From the IMG/VR virus record IMGVR_UViG_3300035180_000831, positions 1-45,554 of that record: DNA of 45,554 nucleotides; one strand, given 5' to 3'. This document shows positions 17,473-24,199 of this stretch, piece by piece. The notes under the pieces are model-generated. The model ran no database searches. It saw only the letters and a program-made list of their open reading frames with translations, and was not told the DNA's origin. Made by a program: the position numbers and the translations under genes. Position 1 is the first letter of the stretch. The number at the start of each line of letters is the position of its first letter. Origin of the DNA: a virus.

Positions 17473-19026
17473 TTACCTCCTTCTACGGTTTAAGCCGTAT
17501 GATATTTTATTAAATGCTTGTGTTGCTTTATCAGCCCAACTTGGGGTTTCAGTTGCTTGTTGATTAAAAGTATCCATGTTCACAAAGAAATACTCCATAG
17601 AAGTGCGGTAGTGAGATGTCCAGTCATGAATAGGAGCGTTTACAGCAGTAGTAGCCTGAGAGGTTTCCAACCTTTGAGGATAACGAGCAGATTTAATTGC
17701 TTCAAGCATATACTCAGTTCTTGTAGTTAGGTTAACTTCAATACCCTTAGCTAAATAAATCTTAGTCTTCTCTCTACGGTGAGCGAAATCGTTTTTAGTA
17801 CTTGATTGGACATAAATCTTAGCCTTGTCTAGTTCCTGCCTAGTAGAAATACCAGTCTGGATAGAACGCTTGTTTACATCTGGGTCGCCAAAGTGAATAG
17901 CTTTAGGATACTGAGATAATTCTGCAATAGCTTTTAGATCATCATCGTTATAGGTAAACTTAGAATCAAGTGGTTGTCCAAACAAAGGTAGATAAAATTG
18001 TATAACCTGGTCTTTATTCTCATAGGCATTTACTATTCTCCACTTACCATTAGTCTTGTTCTGTTGCCAGTAGATAAGAGCCACTCCATCTAGTCCAAAG
18101 TCCCATGAAACATATAAAGGAGCATCTGGAATAAATGGGAAGTCACCTATTGCAGCATTCTCCATCTCTGGATAGACACGACCAGTAATGGAAGTTTCCC
18201 AGTTAATCATGATTTCTCGGTTAAAGTCTTCGGTGCTTCTTCGCTCTCTTTGTTCATCTAACCACTTACGATCTTTTCTTGGGTCAAGCGAATAAGGTAG
18301 GGTGATGATTTTAATCTTTTCACCATCTTTACCAAATCTCAGGCGTTTTGCTTTACTTGGTCTTATACCAGGAGTAGTCAAGACAATACGACAGTTTGTA
18401 GTATCAGCAGTAGCACCCCAAGCTGAAGAGTCATTGTCCCAGAAAGCGAACTCATCCATAATAATAGCTCTTTGACGACCTCCACGAGAGAAGTTTTGGT
18501 TAGAAGATTCACCAGATATAGAGTTACCTAGTTCTGGGTTAATAAGAGCCATGTAGTTAAAATGCTTATCTGCATTGTATCCTTCGGGTAACATAAACGG
18601 TGGAAGTCTTGAAAGCATGTAGTCGATTTTCCCAAATAGAGATTCTTCTTTATTACCCGTAACTCCACCTCTACGGTTATCAACATAGTCTTCTTTGCGA
18701 GAACCTACTAGGAAGTTAGAGGCTGGTTCAAATAACCACATCCAAATAAGAACTCCAAGTACTGTGTAGGTAGCACCCATTTCACGACACTTCTCAATAA
18801 AAATATCCTCACCGTTTCTAATAGCATTAACAACATCCCATATTAGTTTCTTCTGAAAAGGAAAAGGGTGAAATCTTAAATTAAAAGGTGCGTGCTTTGG
18901 GTCGAAGGTATAAAGAAAAGCATCGAAAAAGTAAATAGGATCTTCTTTAGCTTTCGCTTTCATCTCCAAAAAGGTAGCTTCAAGTTTCTTTAAATCTTTA
19001 GCTGATAATTTATCAATTGTAGACAT
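17473..19026 (-). CDS. terL: Terminase large subunit
   Basis: A 517-residue packaging motor with ATPase and nuclease domains. A Walker A-like P-loop variant lies at about 78-87 (EKCREMGATY), as in many phage terminases, and Walker B plus catalytic Glu is at 187-192 (AIIMDE). The nuclease domain has acidic residues in YVSWDFGLD, HFGDPDVN and HDWTSHYRTSMEY. I chose ATG 19026; the longer TTG reading begins inside the -10 box. There is no Shine-Dalgarno sequence, and the predicted +1 is two bases from the ATG, so the message is probably leaderless. Confidence 0.9.
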   Translation of the reverse strand: MSTIDKLSAKDLKKLEATFLEMKAKAKEDPIYFFDAFLYTFDPKHAPFNLRFHPFPFQKKLIWDVVNAIRNGEDIFIEKCREMGATYTVLGVLIWMWLFEPASNFLVGSRKEDYVDNRRGGVTGNKEESLFGKIDYMLSRLPPFMLPEGYNADKHFNYMALINPELGNSISGESSNQNFSRGGRQRAIIMDEFAFWDNDSSAWGATADTTNCRIVLTTPGIRPSKAKRLRFGKDGEKIKIITLPYSLDPRKDRKWLDEQRERRSTEDFNREIMINWETSITGRVYPEMENAAIGDFPFIPDAPLYVSWDFGLDGVALIYWQQNKTNGKWRIVNAYENKDQVIQFYLPLFGQPLDSKFTYNDDDLKAIAELSQYPKAIHFGDPDVNKRSIQTGISTRQELDKAKIYVQSSTKNDFAHRREKTKIYLAKGIEVNLTTRTEYMLEAIKSARYPQRLETSQATTAVNAPIHDWTSHYRTSMEYFFVNMDTFNQQATETPSWADKATQAFNKISYGLNRRRR

Positions 19027-19034
19027 TGAATACA

Positions 19035-19063
19035 ACTATATTGGTTATTCTACAACTTGTCAA
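19035..19063 (-). promoter_or_regulatory. Sigma70-like promoter for terL (leaderless)
   Basis: On the minus strand TTGACA (19063-19058), 17 bases and TATAGT (19040-19035). The predicted +1 is near 19028, two bases before ATG 19026. This is the likely head of the long late transcript. Confidence 0.75.
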
Positions 19064-19256
19064 ATAGTTCTAATTGAGTTAAATCTTATGAAATTAGAGT
19101 ATTGCTTTGAACCAGAAATCATAGAGAATCATAAAGAACACAGATAAATTGATGAAAATACAATAAATACAATAGCGTAACTGGTCAGATGCCGAAATTA
19201 AGAAAAAACTCACTTAAACGAACGATGTCAATTGGCTTATGCAATAAATACTCGTC

Positions 19257-19589
19257 TTAAATATGATTATGCGAGGTTTTCCTCTGGTAGTATTTGCCCT
19301 TTGGGACTTCAAAAGTCACTCTTTGGTCAGTTACAGTCAAAACTAGGTAACATTCATCACCTGTGTACTTGTCTTTGATAGGTCGAAGCGTAAATATAAA
19401 AGTATCGTACCTTAAATAAATCTCGTTCTCATTTTCTCCATACTTTTTATACTTAGACTCTCGTAAATTTCTAGGTAACTTCTCAGGTTCAGCGTTATAA
19501 AGCATATAACTAGCTTTTCCTATACCGATTCCAGATTCTAAAAGTCGTTCTTTAGCGTGTGTAGAGAATACTGCATATTTATCTATCAT
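19257..19589 (-). CDS. DUF4258/RelE-like small protein (possible toxin-like)
   Basis: A 110-residue protein from ATG 19589 with a strong GGAGGA site. The opening FSTHAKERLLESGI, the central beta strand YLRYDTFIFTLRP and the late strand CYLVLTVTDQ recall the DUF4258/BrnT-RelE type small fold, in which an N-terminal His-Ala-x-x-Arg helix is followed by a beta-sheet. It is the last gene of a four-gene operon led by a Phd-like protein, so a toxin-antitoxin-like pair is possible. The family match is weak and no catalytic set is clear. Confidence 0.5.
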   Translation of the reverse strand: MIDKYAVFSTHAKERLLESGIGIGKASYMLYNAEPEKLPRNLRESKYKKYGENENEIYLRYDTFIFTLRPIKDKYTGDECYLVLTVTDQRVTFEVPKGKYYQRKTSHNHI

Positions 19590-19768
19590 ACTTCCTCCTT
19601 TGAATAAGCTTCTATACACTCTTTACATGCCCTACCACCGTTTTCCTCATATTTATCTCCTTCAGTCCACAATTTACCATGTTTTAAACACATACAATAA
19701 CCTTGAAAGATACCAGGATTATCTACAATGAATCTAGCTCTTTTATTTTCCGTCTTTGCACTTATCAT
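19586..19768 (-). CDS. Small Cys-rich zinc-binding protein (60 aa)
   Basis: The ATG at 19768 (MISAKTENKRAR) overlaps the end of the upstream gene by 26 bases and its stop overlaps the next start. The product has GYCMCLKHGKLW and RACKECIEAY, giving four Cys and one His spaced as a zinc ribbon or treble-clef site. It may bind nucleic acid or protein. No named family is recognised. Confidence 0.55.
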   Translation of the reverse strand: MISAKTENKRARFIVDNPGIFQGYCMCLKHGKLWTEGDKYEENGGRACKECIEAYSKEEV

Positions 19769-20219
19769 AAGATTCTCTTTCCTTAAATGTAGCATAGTGT
19801 GAGTCACATAGGAAGTCCCCGTAATCATTACGCAGTTTACAGCTCTTATGACAGCCTGGGATAACACAACATCCTAGTTGTTCAACATTCTTATAATCTT
19901 TATTAAGCATATTCTCGAAATCTTTAGCCAATAAAGTAGGATAAGGAACAGTACTTAAAGAACTAAAATAATTTTCATCTTTACCTAGAATAAACATACC
20001 ACCTAGTTTACATGTGGATGAATCTAAGGTACTATCTGAGAAATATACATTAGCTGGGTCACTCATAGTACTAAATCCTCCAGAGAATCTAGGGATTGTT
20101 CTATCTGGTTCTGATTTAATTATTCTCTTGGTGATTTCTTTTCCAGCCGATTCCATTTTTTCTTCATCAGTCAAATGCTTTAATCCATATTTCTTCATAA
20201 GATCCTTTAAATTAACCAT
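19743..20219 (-). CDS. Hypothetical protein with C-terminal Cys/His cluster
   Basis: A 158-residue protein from ATG 20219 (MVNLKDLMKKYG). This start overlaps the stop of the Phd-like gene by eight bases; a longer reading would have a 27-base overlap and no better ribosome site. The C-terminal part carries GCCVIPGCHKSCKLR and FLCDSHYATF, a Cys/His cluster that could hold one or two zinc ions. Similar clusters end the two neighbouring proteins, a curious shared trait of this operon. The function is unknown. Confidence 0.55.
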   Translation of the reverse strand: MVNLKDLMKKYGLKHLTDEEKMESAGKEITKRIIKSEPDRTIPRFSGGFSTMSDPANVYFSDSTLDSSTCKLGGMFILGKDENYFSSLSTVPYPTLLAKDFENMLNKDYKNVEQLGCCVIPGCHKSCKLRNDYGDFLCDSHYATFKERESYDKCKDGK

Positions 20220-20556
20220 GTTTCCTTGCTTCCTTTTGGCAAGCGATTTTTTTACAGAGTTTACCAGGCACACCATGAGAGCAAATCCAATACCCCTTAG
20301 ATCTAGCTATTTCTCTAAGTGGTTCAATTACTTGTGGGTTAGGAGAAGTTATTATATTTACCGCTTCTTTCAAAGGGTCTTTTTCTTTTTTTTGTATAAT
20401 TTTTGAGGAGTCAGGTACTTTGTATATTTCGTCTTGTGCTGATTGAGTTAATCCAGTTACCATAACCATAGGCTTTCCATAACGGACAACAGTGACAGGC
20501 AAATCCTTTAACCATGAAGTATTAGTTTGTAGTTGTCTAAAGGTAATAGTCTTCAT
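20212..20556 (-). CDS. Phd/YefM antitoxin-like protein with Cys-rich tail
   Basis: A 114-residue protein. Residues 1-45 (MKTITFRQLQTNTSWLKDLP, then VVRYGKPMVMV) match the Phd/YefM antitoxin DNA-binding fold: a short beta strand, helix and RYGKP-type strand. The usual C-terminal toxin-binding helix is replaced by a linker and a Cys cluster (WICSHGVPGKLCKKIAC) that may bind zinc. It leads a four-gene operon whose last gene resembles DUF4258/RelE-like proteins. It may act as an autorepressor. No Shine-Dalgarno site is seen and the predicted +1 coincides with the A of ATG. Confidence 0.6.
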   Translation of the reverse strand: MKTITFRQLQTNTSWLKDLPVTVVRYGKPMVMVTGLTQSAQDEIYKVPDSSKIIQKKEKDPLKEAVNIITSPNPQVIEPLREIARSKGYWICSHGVPGKLCKKIACQKEARKHG

Positions 20557-20562
20557 AGGTAT

Positions 20563-20592
20563 ATGTTACAGCAACATTAGTAGGTATGTCAA
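20563..20592 (-). promoter_or_regulatory. Promoter for the Phd-like operon (leaderless)
   Basis: On the minus strand TTGACA (20592-20587), an 18-base spacer and TAACAT (20568-20563). The +1 falls on base 20556, the A of the ATG. The -10 box overlaps the first of the TTACAGCAACAT repeats, so a repeat-binding protein could repress it. Confidence 0.5.
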
Positions 20593-20728
20593 TATGTCTG
20601 TGTTTCTTACAGCAACATTAGGGGCTTCTTGTGGTCTTCTTGGGTCTTCTTAGGGCTTCTTGGGGCTTCTTGGGGCTTCTTACAGCAACATATAGCAACA
20701 TATAGACAAGTGTTACAGCAAGATATGG
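20566..20728. repeat. Iteron-like TTACAGCAACAT repeats flanking a 10-bp array
   Basis: Three exact copies of TTACAGCAACAT begin at 20566, 20607 and 20680. Variants lie at 20691 (TATAGCAACATATAG) and 20713 (TTACAGCAAGATATGG). Between the second and third copies, 20621-20680 holds six units of about 10 bp around TGGGGCTTCT. The 10-bp period places units on one face of the helix, as expected for multi-protein binding. Confidence 0.75.
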
Positions 20729-20944
20729 AGAGTTGTCTACATCTGTAGAAGACTAGCTCTTTACTCATCACCCCAGTTCCATTGAGACTCCCGAGTGGTT
20801 TGTTGGAATCCAAAAAAGAAGGTTATCCACCCATGTTACCAGATGTGTAAAGTGCTTTTTCACCCTCTAAGCACCTCTAGTCACCTATGATTATATGTGT
20901 GTTAAGCTGCATCTTTTTGTGTGTGTGTCTGCATGGGGTGAGCT

Positions 20945-20984
20945 ACTCTTTTCATCTCTTTTCATCTCTTTTCAAGTCTTTTCA
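20945..20984. repeat. Four tandem 10-bp TCTCTTTTCA repeats
   Basis: The units are ACTCTTTTCA, TCTCTTTTCA, TCTCTTTTCA and AGTCTTTTCA. This is a second helically phased array, about 80 bases downstream of the small terminase stop codon. It is a pyrimidine-rich strand-asymmetric tract. Confidence 0.75.
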
Positions 20985-21058
20985 GGTTTTAACAAGTCTA
21001 GTACTAATATACCTATACTATTGTTATCTATAAGTATTTAGCCCGAAAATGTACCTCT

Positions 21059-21071
21059 GTAATGATTACTC
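21059..21071. promoter_or_regulatory. Palindromic operator-like motif, copy 2
   Basis: TGTAATGATTACT, twelve of thirteen bases of the palindrome TGTAATGATTACA. It overlaps the stop codon end of the small terminase gene. Confidence 0.35.
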
Positions 21072-21503
21072 TTTGTCTTTAGCCCGCATTAGTTTAATTG
21101 CGTCTGCTAGTATATCTGGGGAAATGTTAAAGTTGTTATTCTGGGTGAGTTGTTTGGGTGAGTCTTGATAGTTGTGCTTTGACTTTAAAAGAAACATTGA
21201 GAATATCGGATTGGCTCTGCCGGTTATCCCATTTTCTAATAGATACTTTTCCTGCTTTACCAATATCATATCTATAATGTCCTCTACCTCTGGATTCTCT
21301 TGGGCAAGTTGATAAAGGTATGACGGAGATATGCCAGCTACCAGGCAATAAGCTTGTATAGTTGGTAACTGTTTATCGTTCATAAATAACACACTATGAT
21401 ATGTATCTGCCGATTCCCTCAAGTGTTGGATTGTTATCTTTGATTTAGCCAAGGCGATTTTTTCTCTGGTTTCGGGTAGTAATTTAGTACCTTTTGTGCT
21501 CAT
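21066..21503 (-). CDS. terS: Terminase small subunit
   Basis: A 145-residue DNA-recognition subunit of the packaging motor. An N-terminal HTH-like segment is centred on IQAYCLVAGISPSYLYQLA (about residues 49-67). It is followed by a helical stalk and the conserved-looking GRANPIFSMFLLKSKHNYQD (about 95-114), a pattern common to phage terminase small subunits. It lies at the head of the packaging module, beside a repeat array that it may bind. The ATG at 21503 has no Shine-Dalgarno site and coincides with the predicted +1, suggesting a leaderless message. Confidence 0.75.
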   Translation of the reverse strand: MSTKGTKLLPETREKIALAKSKITIQHLRESADTYHSVLFMNDKQLPTIQAYCLVAGISPSYLYQLAQENPEVEDIIDMILVKQEKYLLENGITGRANPIFSMFLLKSKHNYQDSPKQLTQNNNFNISPDILADAIKLMRAKDKE

Positions 21504-21509
21504 GTATAA

Positions 21510-21515
21510 AGTATA
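21510..21515 (-). promoter_or_regulatory. -10 box of terS promoter (leaderless)
   Basis: TATACT on the minus strand ends seven bases before the ATG at 21503, putting +1 on the start codon. There is no TTGACA at -35; the palindromic motif at 21529-21543 occupies that place, which suggests an activator-dependent promoter. Confidence 0.45.
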
Positions 21516-21528
21516 GCATGATGGGGCA

Positions 21529-21543
21529 TGTAATGATTACATA
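21529..21543 (-). promoter_or_regulatory. Palindromic operator-like motif, copy 3
   Basis: TGTAATGATTACA is a perfect palindrome about a central G at 21529-21541, followed by TAAGTATGTAATAG, which holds a second half-site. It lies between the divergent terS and early promoters and overlaps the terS -35 region, a good place for a regulator acting on both. Confidence 0.55.
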
Positions 21544-21592
21544 AGTATGTAATAGATTAAATATAGCCTACCTCTGGTATTGATATTGCTAT

Positions 21593-21621
21593 TTGACAAA
21601 TTAGAATAATGAGCGTATACT
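21593..21621 (+). promoter_or_regulatory. Early plus-strand promoter
   Basis: TTGACA (21593-21598), a 17-base spacer beginning AATTAGAA, then TATACT (21616-21621). The start site should be near 21628, about 50 bases upstream of the first early gene. It belongs to the TTGACAAATTAGA promoter family. Confidence 0.8.
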
Positions 21622-21678
21622 TTTAGTAGAGCTAGATAATATCTAACTTATATTATATCTATATGAAAGGTTAAAAAT

Positions 21679-22191
21679 ATGTCAGCATATTTAATATCAA
21701 CAAAGCAGGCAAGTGTTATAGCTAAAAGTTTATATCATTATTCCAAGGAATTAGCTGATGAAATAAACTTGGATTATGTATTCAATGGTTATCATGAACA
21801 AATGGGAAGTTGGCTATCTTTGGACTCTGAAAACTGGCAGGAAAAACTATTCTCTTTGCTTATGTCTACTAATGAGCTTAGTTTATCCGAAAGATACAAC
21901 GATAAAGCTAAAAATGATTTTAAATATGACGAAAAAGCCCCGATTGTTTCTATACCTTGTTTGATTGATTTAATATCTAACTGGTCTTATCAATCTTGCG
22001 AAGGTGTAGCAGAAGAAACAGACTTTTATAAACTAATGATGAAAGTACAGGGCAAGATAGCTATATATTATGCCAAACAAGGCAGGGAAACACTTTGGGG
22101 TATTGATGATTATAGCGATATAGACAATGTCGATCTAATAACTCCAGTCGATAGCGTTTCATTATTAGATTTATGCAGAAAGGGGAACTAA
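21679..22191 (+). CDS. Early hypothetical protein with YQSCE motif
   Basis: This is the first gene of the early operon, 170 residues, ATG 21679 with AAAGG upstream. The segment SNWSYQSCEG (about residues 100-110) recalls a conserved YQSCE motif in small phage and plasmid proteins of unknown function. The N-terminus (AYLISTKQASVIAKSLYHYS) is helical. There are no signal peptide or membrane segments. Its early position suggests host takeover or anti-defence, but this is inference. Confidence 0.65.
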   Translation: MSAYLISTKQASVIAKSLYHYSKELADEINLDYVFNGYHEQMGSWLSLDSENWQEKLFSLLMSTNELSLSERYNDKAKNDFKYDEKAPIVSIPCLIDLISNWSYQSCEGVAEETDFYKLMMKVQGKIAIYYAKQGRETLWGIDDYSDIDNVDLITPVDSVSLLDLCRKGN

Positions 22192-22192
22192 T

Positions 22193-22333
22193 ATGGCATA
22201 CACACCCGAAACTATGCTACATATCTTGCTACAGCTTGAGGATTGCACGATAGAGGATAGCCAAGATACAGATAGATTATGTGATGATTTTCTGGCTAAA
22301 AAAGAAATAAAAGAATATAAGGAGAAAAAATAG
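22193..22333 (+). CDS. Small early protein (46 aa)
   Basis: The ATG at 22193 follows AGGGGAAC and directly follows the previous stop. The product is acidic then basic (ETMLHILLQLEDCTIEDSQD, ending in KKEIKEYKEKK) and predicted helical. Tight packing between two real genes supports it. The function is unknown. Confidence 0.6.
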   Translation: MAYTPETMLHILLQLEDCTIEDSQDTDRLCDDFLAKKEIKEYKEKK

Positions 22334-22334
22334 T

Positions 22335-22610
22335 ATGAAAATACCACAACCAGTTATAAACACATTTAATCGAGTCGGTATAGATTATAAAACTCTACTA
22401 GCCCAAGATGGCGAGTATTATGCAGTCAATCGCTTTTCGGGCGATAAAGTATTGACTAATAAACTAATCGCAAGCCTTGTAGGATGGGTATACCAGACAT
22501 CGGATGACTACGAAGAAGGAAAAAATGATGTAAAAGTATCAGATTTTGATCGTATCCGATATTTTATAGCCAAAATTGCACCCGAAGTATATAGCACTTG
22601 TATAGATTAA
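22335..22610 (+). CDS. Early hypothetical protein (91 aa)
   Basis: Starts one base after the preceding stop, with AAGGAG upstream. The sequence has DYKTLLAQDGEYYAVNRFSG near the start and a helical C-terminal half. No domain is recognised. It overlaps nothing and has the early codon usage, rich in ATA and AGA. Confidence 0.6.
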   Translation: MKIPQPVINTFNRVGIDYKTLLAQDGEYYAVNRFSGDKVLTNKLIASLVGWVYQTSDDYEEGKNDVKVSDFDRIRYFIAKIAPEVYSTCID

Positions 22611-22624
22611 AGGAATATAAAAAT

Positions 22625-22810
22625 ATGATGGAAAAAATAGAAATCATCTTAGCAAGTGGCGATACAGTAAACGCTAGAGTCATGTTTAAAAAATACCCTA
22701 AAAAATATGGCATGATGTACTGCCCTACTGAAAAGGCAAATGTTATCTTGACCGAGTTACTAACAAAACTAAACGCTAATGACTGGCGAATAGTGAAAGG
22801 TACAAAATGA
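22625..22810 (+). CDS. Early hypothetical protein (61 aa)
   Basis: The ATG at 22625 follows AAAGGAAT; a longer reading from 22598 would overlap the upstream gene and lacks a ribosome site. The product (MMEKIEIILASGDTVNARVM) is small, basic and mixed alpha-beta. It overlaps the next start by four bases (ATGA). The function is unknown. Confidence 0.55.
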   Translation: MMEKIEIILASGDTVNARVMFKKYPKKYGMMYCPTEKANVILTELLTKLNANDWRIVKGTK

Positions 22811-22983
22811 AAAACATAGTATTCTTTAACATCATAAAAGAAAATGATAAGTGGCGATTATCTGGAAGAGTAGAGAGCGAGAGTATTAGCGAAGTACACG
22901 ATACCAAAGACGGCGCTAGAGATCGAGCCATAGAGATATTACAAGCCTATAAATACACGAAAGGAAAAGATGAGCAGAACTAA
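22807..22983 (+). CDS. Early hypothetical protein (58 aa)
   Basis: The ATG at 22807 overlaps the previous stop, and the TAA at 22981-22983 lies within the following gene. The product begins MKNIVFFNIIKENDKWRLSG and ends with a charged helix (DRAIEILQAYKY). Small genes with this beta-then-helix layout are common in early phage operons. No family is recognised. Confidence 0.55.
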   Translation: MKNIVFFNIIKENDKWRLSGRVESESISEVHDTKDGARDRAIEILQAYKYTKGKDEQN

Positions 22984-24199
22984 AGGAGCAAAGAACAAAC
23001 CCAAATTATTAAATACAGAGGAAACAAACATGTCCGAAGTACAAGAAATACAAGAAGTAGCTAGTGCAACCATTACAGAAGGAAAGGTTAAAATAGCAGA
23101 TTATGAATTGAGTATACAGACTAGAGAGCTTGATTATGTACCAAATGGGCAGAAGATAACAGGATATAACAACGAACTAAACAAATTAGCCTATGCAGTA
23201 GATAAGAATAAAGCAGTTTTGATGGTCGGTGAAACTGGAGTCGGTAAAACAGCTCTAGTCAGGTATATAGCACAAGAGACAAAGAACGGATTTAGACGCT
23301 TGAACTTGAACGGACAGACTACAGTTGACGAATTTGTCGGAAAGATTATGTTAAATGATAAAGGAACATTTTGGCAAGATGGTGTATTGCTTGATGCTAT
23401 GAGAAATGGCTACTGGCTATTACTTGATGAAATCAATGCAAGTCTACCAGAGATTTTGTTCGTATTACATTCATTATTAGATGATGATGGTATGGTAGTA
23501 CTAGCAGAGAAAGATGGCGAAGTAGTTAGACCCCATAAAGATTTTAGATTGTTTGCTACTATGAATCCAAGCGGTAGATATGTCGGAACTAAAGAGCTAA
23601 ACAAAGCGTTTCTGTCTCGTTTCCCGATTATCCTACAAATGGACTTCCCAGAAGAAAAGCAAGAACAGGATATTATCAAATTATACTCTAAGATAGACTC
23701 TAAAGTAGTGTATAACCTAGTTAGAATGGCTAACGATTTAAGATCTGCATATAAAAAAGGTGAGACTAATTTTATGTGTAGTACTAGAGACTTGATTAAC
23801 TTCGCTATGATAGCTCAAGACCTAGGTATATCCGAAGCCTTGCAAATGACTATCATAAATAGAACCGATGAAGAAGATTTGAAAGCCGTTTCCACTATCA
23901 CCAGTTTATATTTTGGCAAGACTGGTACAGCTACCAAGATAATTAACTATGAAGAAGAATATAACCGTATATCTTTAAAAGCCAGAACTAATGTAGATAG
24001 CTTTATGAGCATACTAGGTAGTGTTAGTTCTAGCCAGAAATATACTAATATGTTTATGGTCAATCTAAAGCCGATTGTTAACTCTGGATTTATAGGCGAG
24101 AATATCAAGACACAATTTGATGGAGCATATAAAGCTATAGAGGAAACAGAGAAAATGTGCAATACATTTACTAGCGAAATATCCAAGTGGAGGGAATAA
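22970..24199 (+). CDS. MoxR/CbbQ-type AAA+ ATPase
   Basis: A 409-residue AAA+ ATPase. Walker A is GETGVGKT (87-94) and Walker B is LLLDEIN (150-156). The sensor-1-like ATMNPSG near 195 is followed by NKAFLSRFP carrying the arginine finger region. The N-terminus (SRTKGAKNKPKLL) looks like a DNA-binding or linker extension; an internal ATG at 23030 with GAGG is a possible alternative start. MoxR-type ATPases act with VWA proteins to remodel or metallate partners. Here the partner is the next gene. The target is unknown. Confidence 0.85.
   Translation: MSRTKGAKNKPKLLNTEETNMSEVQEIQEVASATITEGKVKIADYELSIQTRELDYVPNGQKITGYNNELNKLAYAVDKNKAVLMVGETGVGKTALVRYIAQETKNGFRRLNLNGQTTVDEFVGKIMLNDKGTFWQDGVLLDAMRNGYWLLLDEINASLPEILFVLHSLLDDDGMVVLAEKDGEVVRPHKDFRLFATMNPSGRYVGTKELNKAFLSRFPIILQMDFPEEKQEQDIIKLYSKIDSKVVYNLVRMANDLRSAYKKGETNFMCSTRDLINFAMIAQDLGISEALQMTIINRTDEEDLKAVSTITSLYFGKTGTATKIINYEEEYNRISLKARTNVDSFMSILGSVSSSQKYTNMFMVNLKPIVNSGFIGENIKTQFDGAYKAIEETEKMCNTFTSEISKWRE

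Larger units (their letters stand above)
20557..21065. other. Repeat-rich non-coding region, candidate pac site or replication origin
   Basis: This 509-bp gap between the small terminase gene and the Phd-like operon has no convincing gene. It holds five 12-15 bp repeats around TTACAGCAACAT, six 10-bp repeats between copies two and three, and four further 10-bp repeats at 20945-20984. Terminase small subunits often bind repeat arrays in or next to their own gene, and iteron arrays also mark origins, so both uses are possible. A putative minus-strand ORF across 20607-20813 encodes only the repeats and is not credible. Confidence 0.55.

Noticed and set aside
17473-19035. TTG start of terL at 19035
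   Set aside because: It begins inside the predicted -10 box, so the codon would not be transcribed; ATG 19026 is the better start.
19036-19256. Short plus-strand ORFs in the gap upstream of terL
   Set aside because: They are 19 and 23 codons, have no ribosome site and show no domain; the gap contains only the terL promoter and unassigned sequence.
20566-20728. A CRISPR array
   Set aside because: Repeats are only 10-15 bases, unevenly spaced, without 25-40 base spacers or cas genes.
20607-20813. A minus-strand ORF of 68 codons
   Set aside because: It encodes only the repeat units and Cys-rich low-complexity sequence, has no ribosome site and overlaps the repeat arrays.
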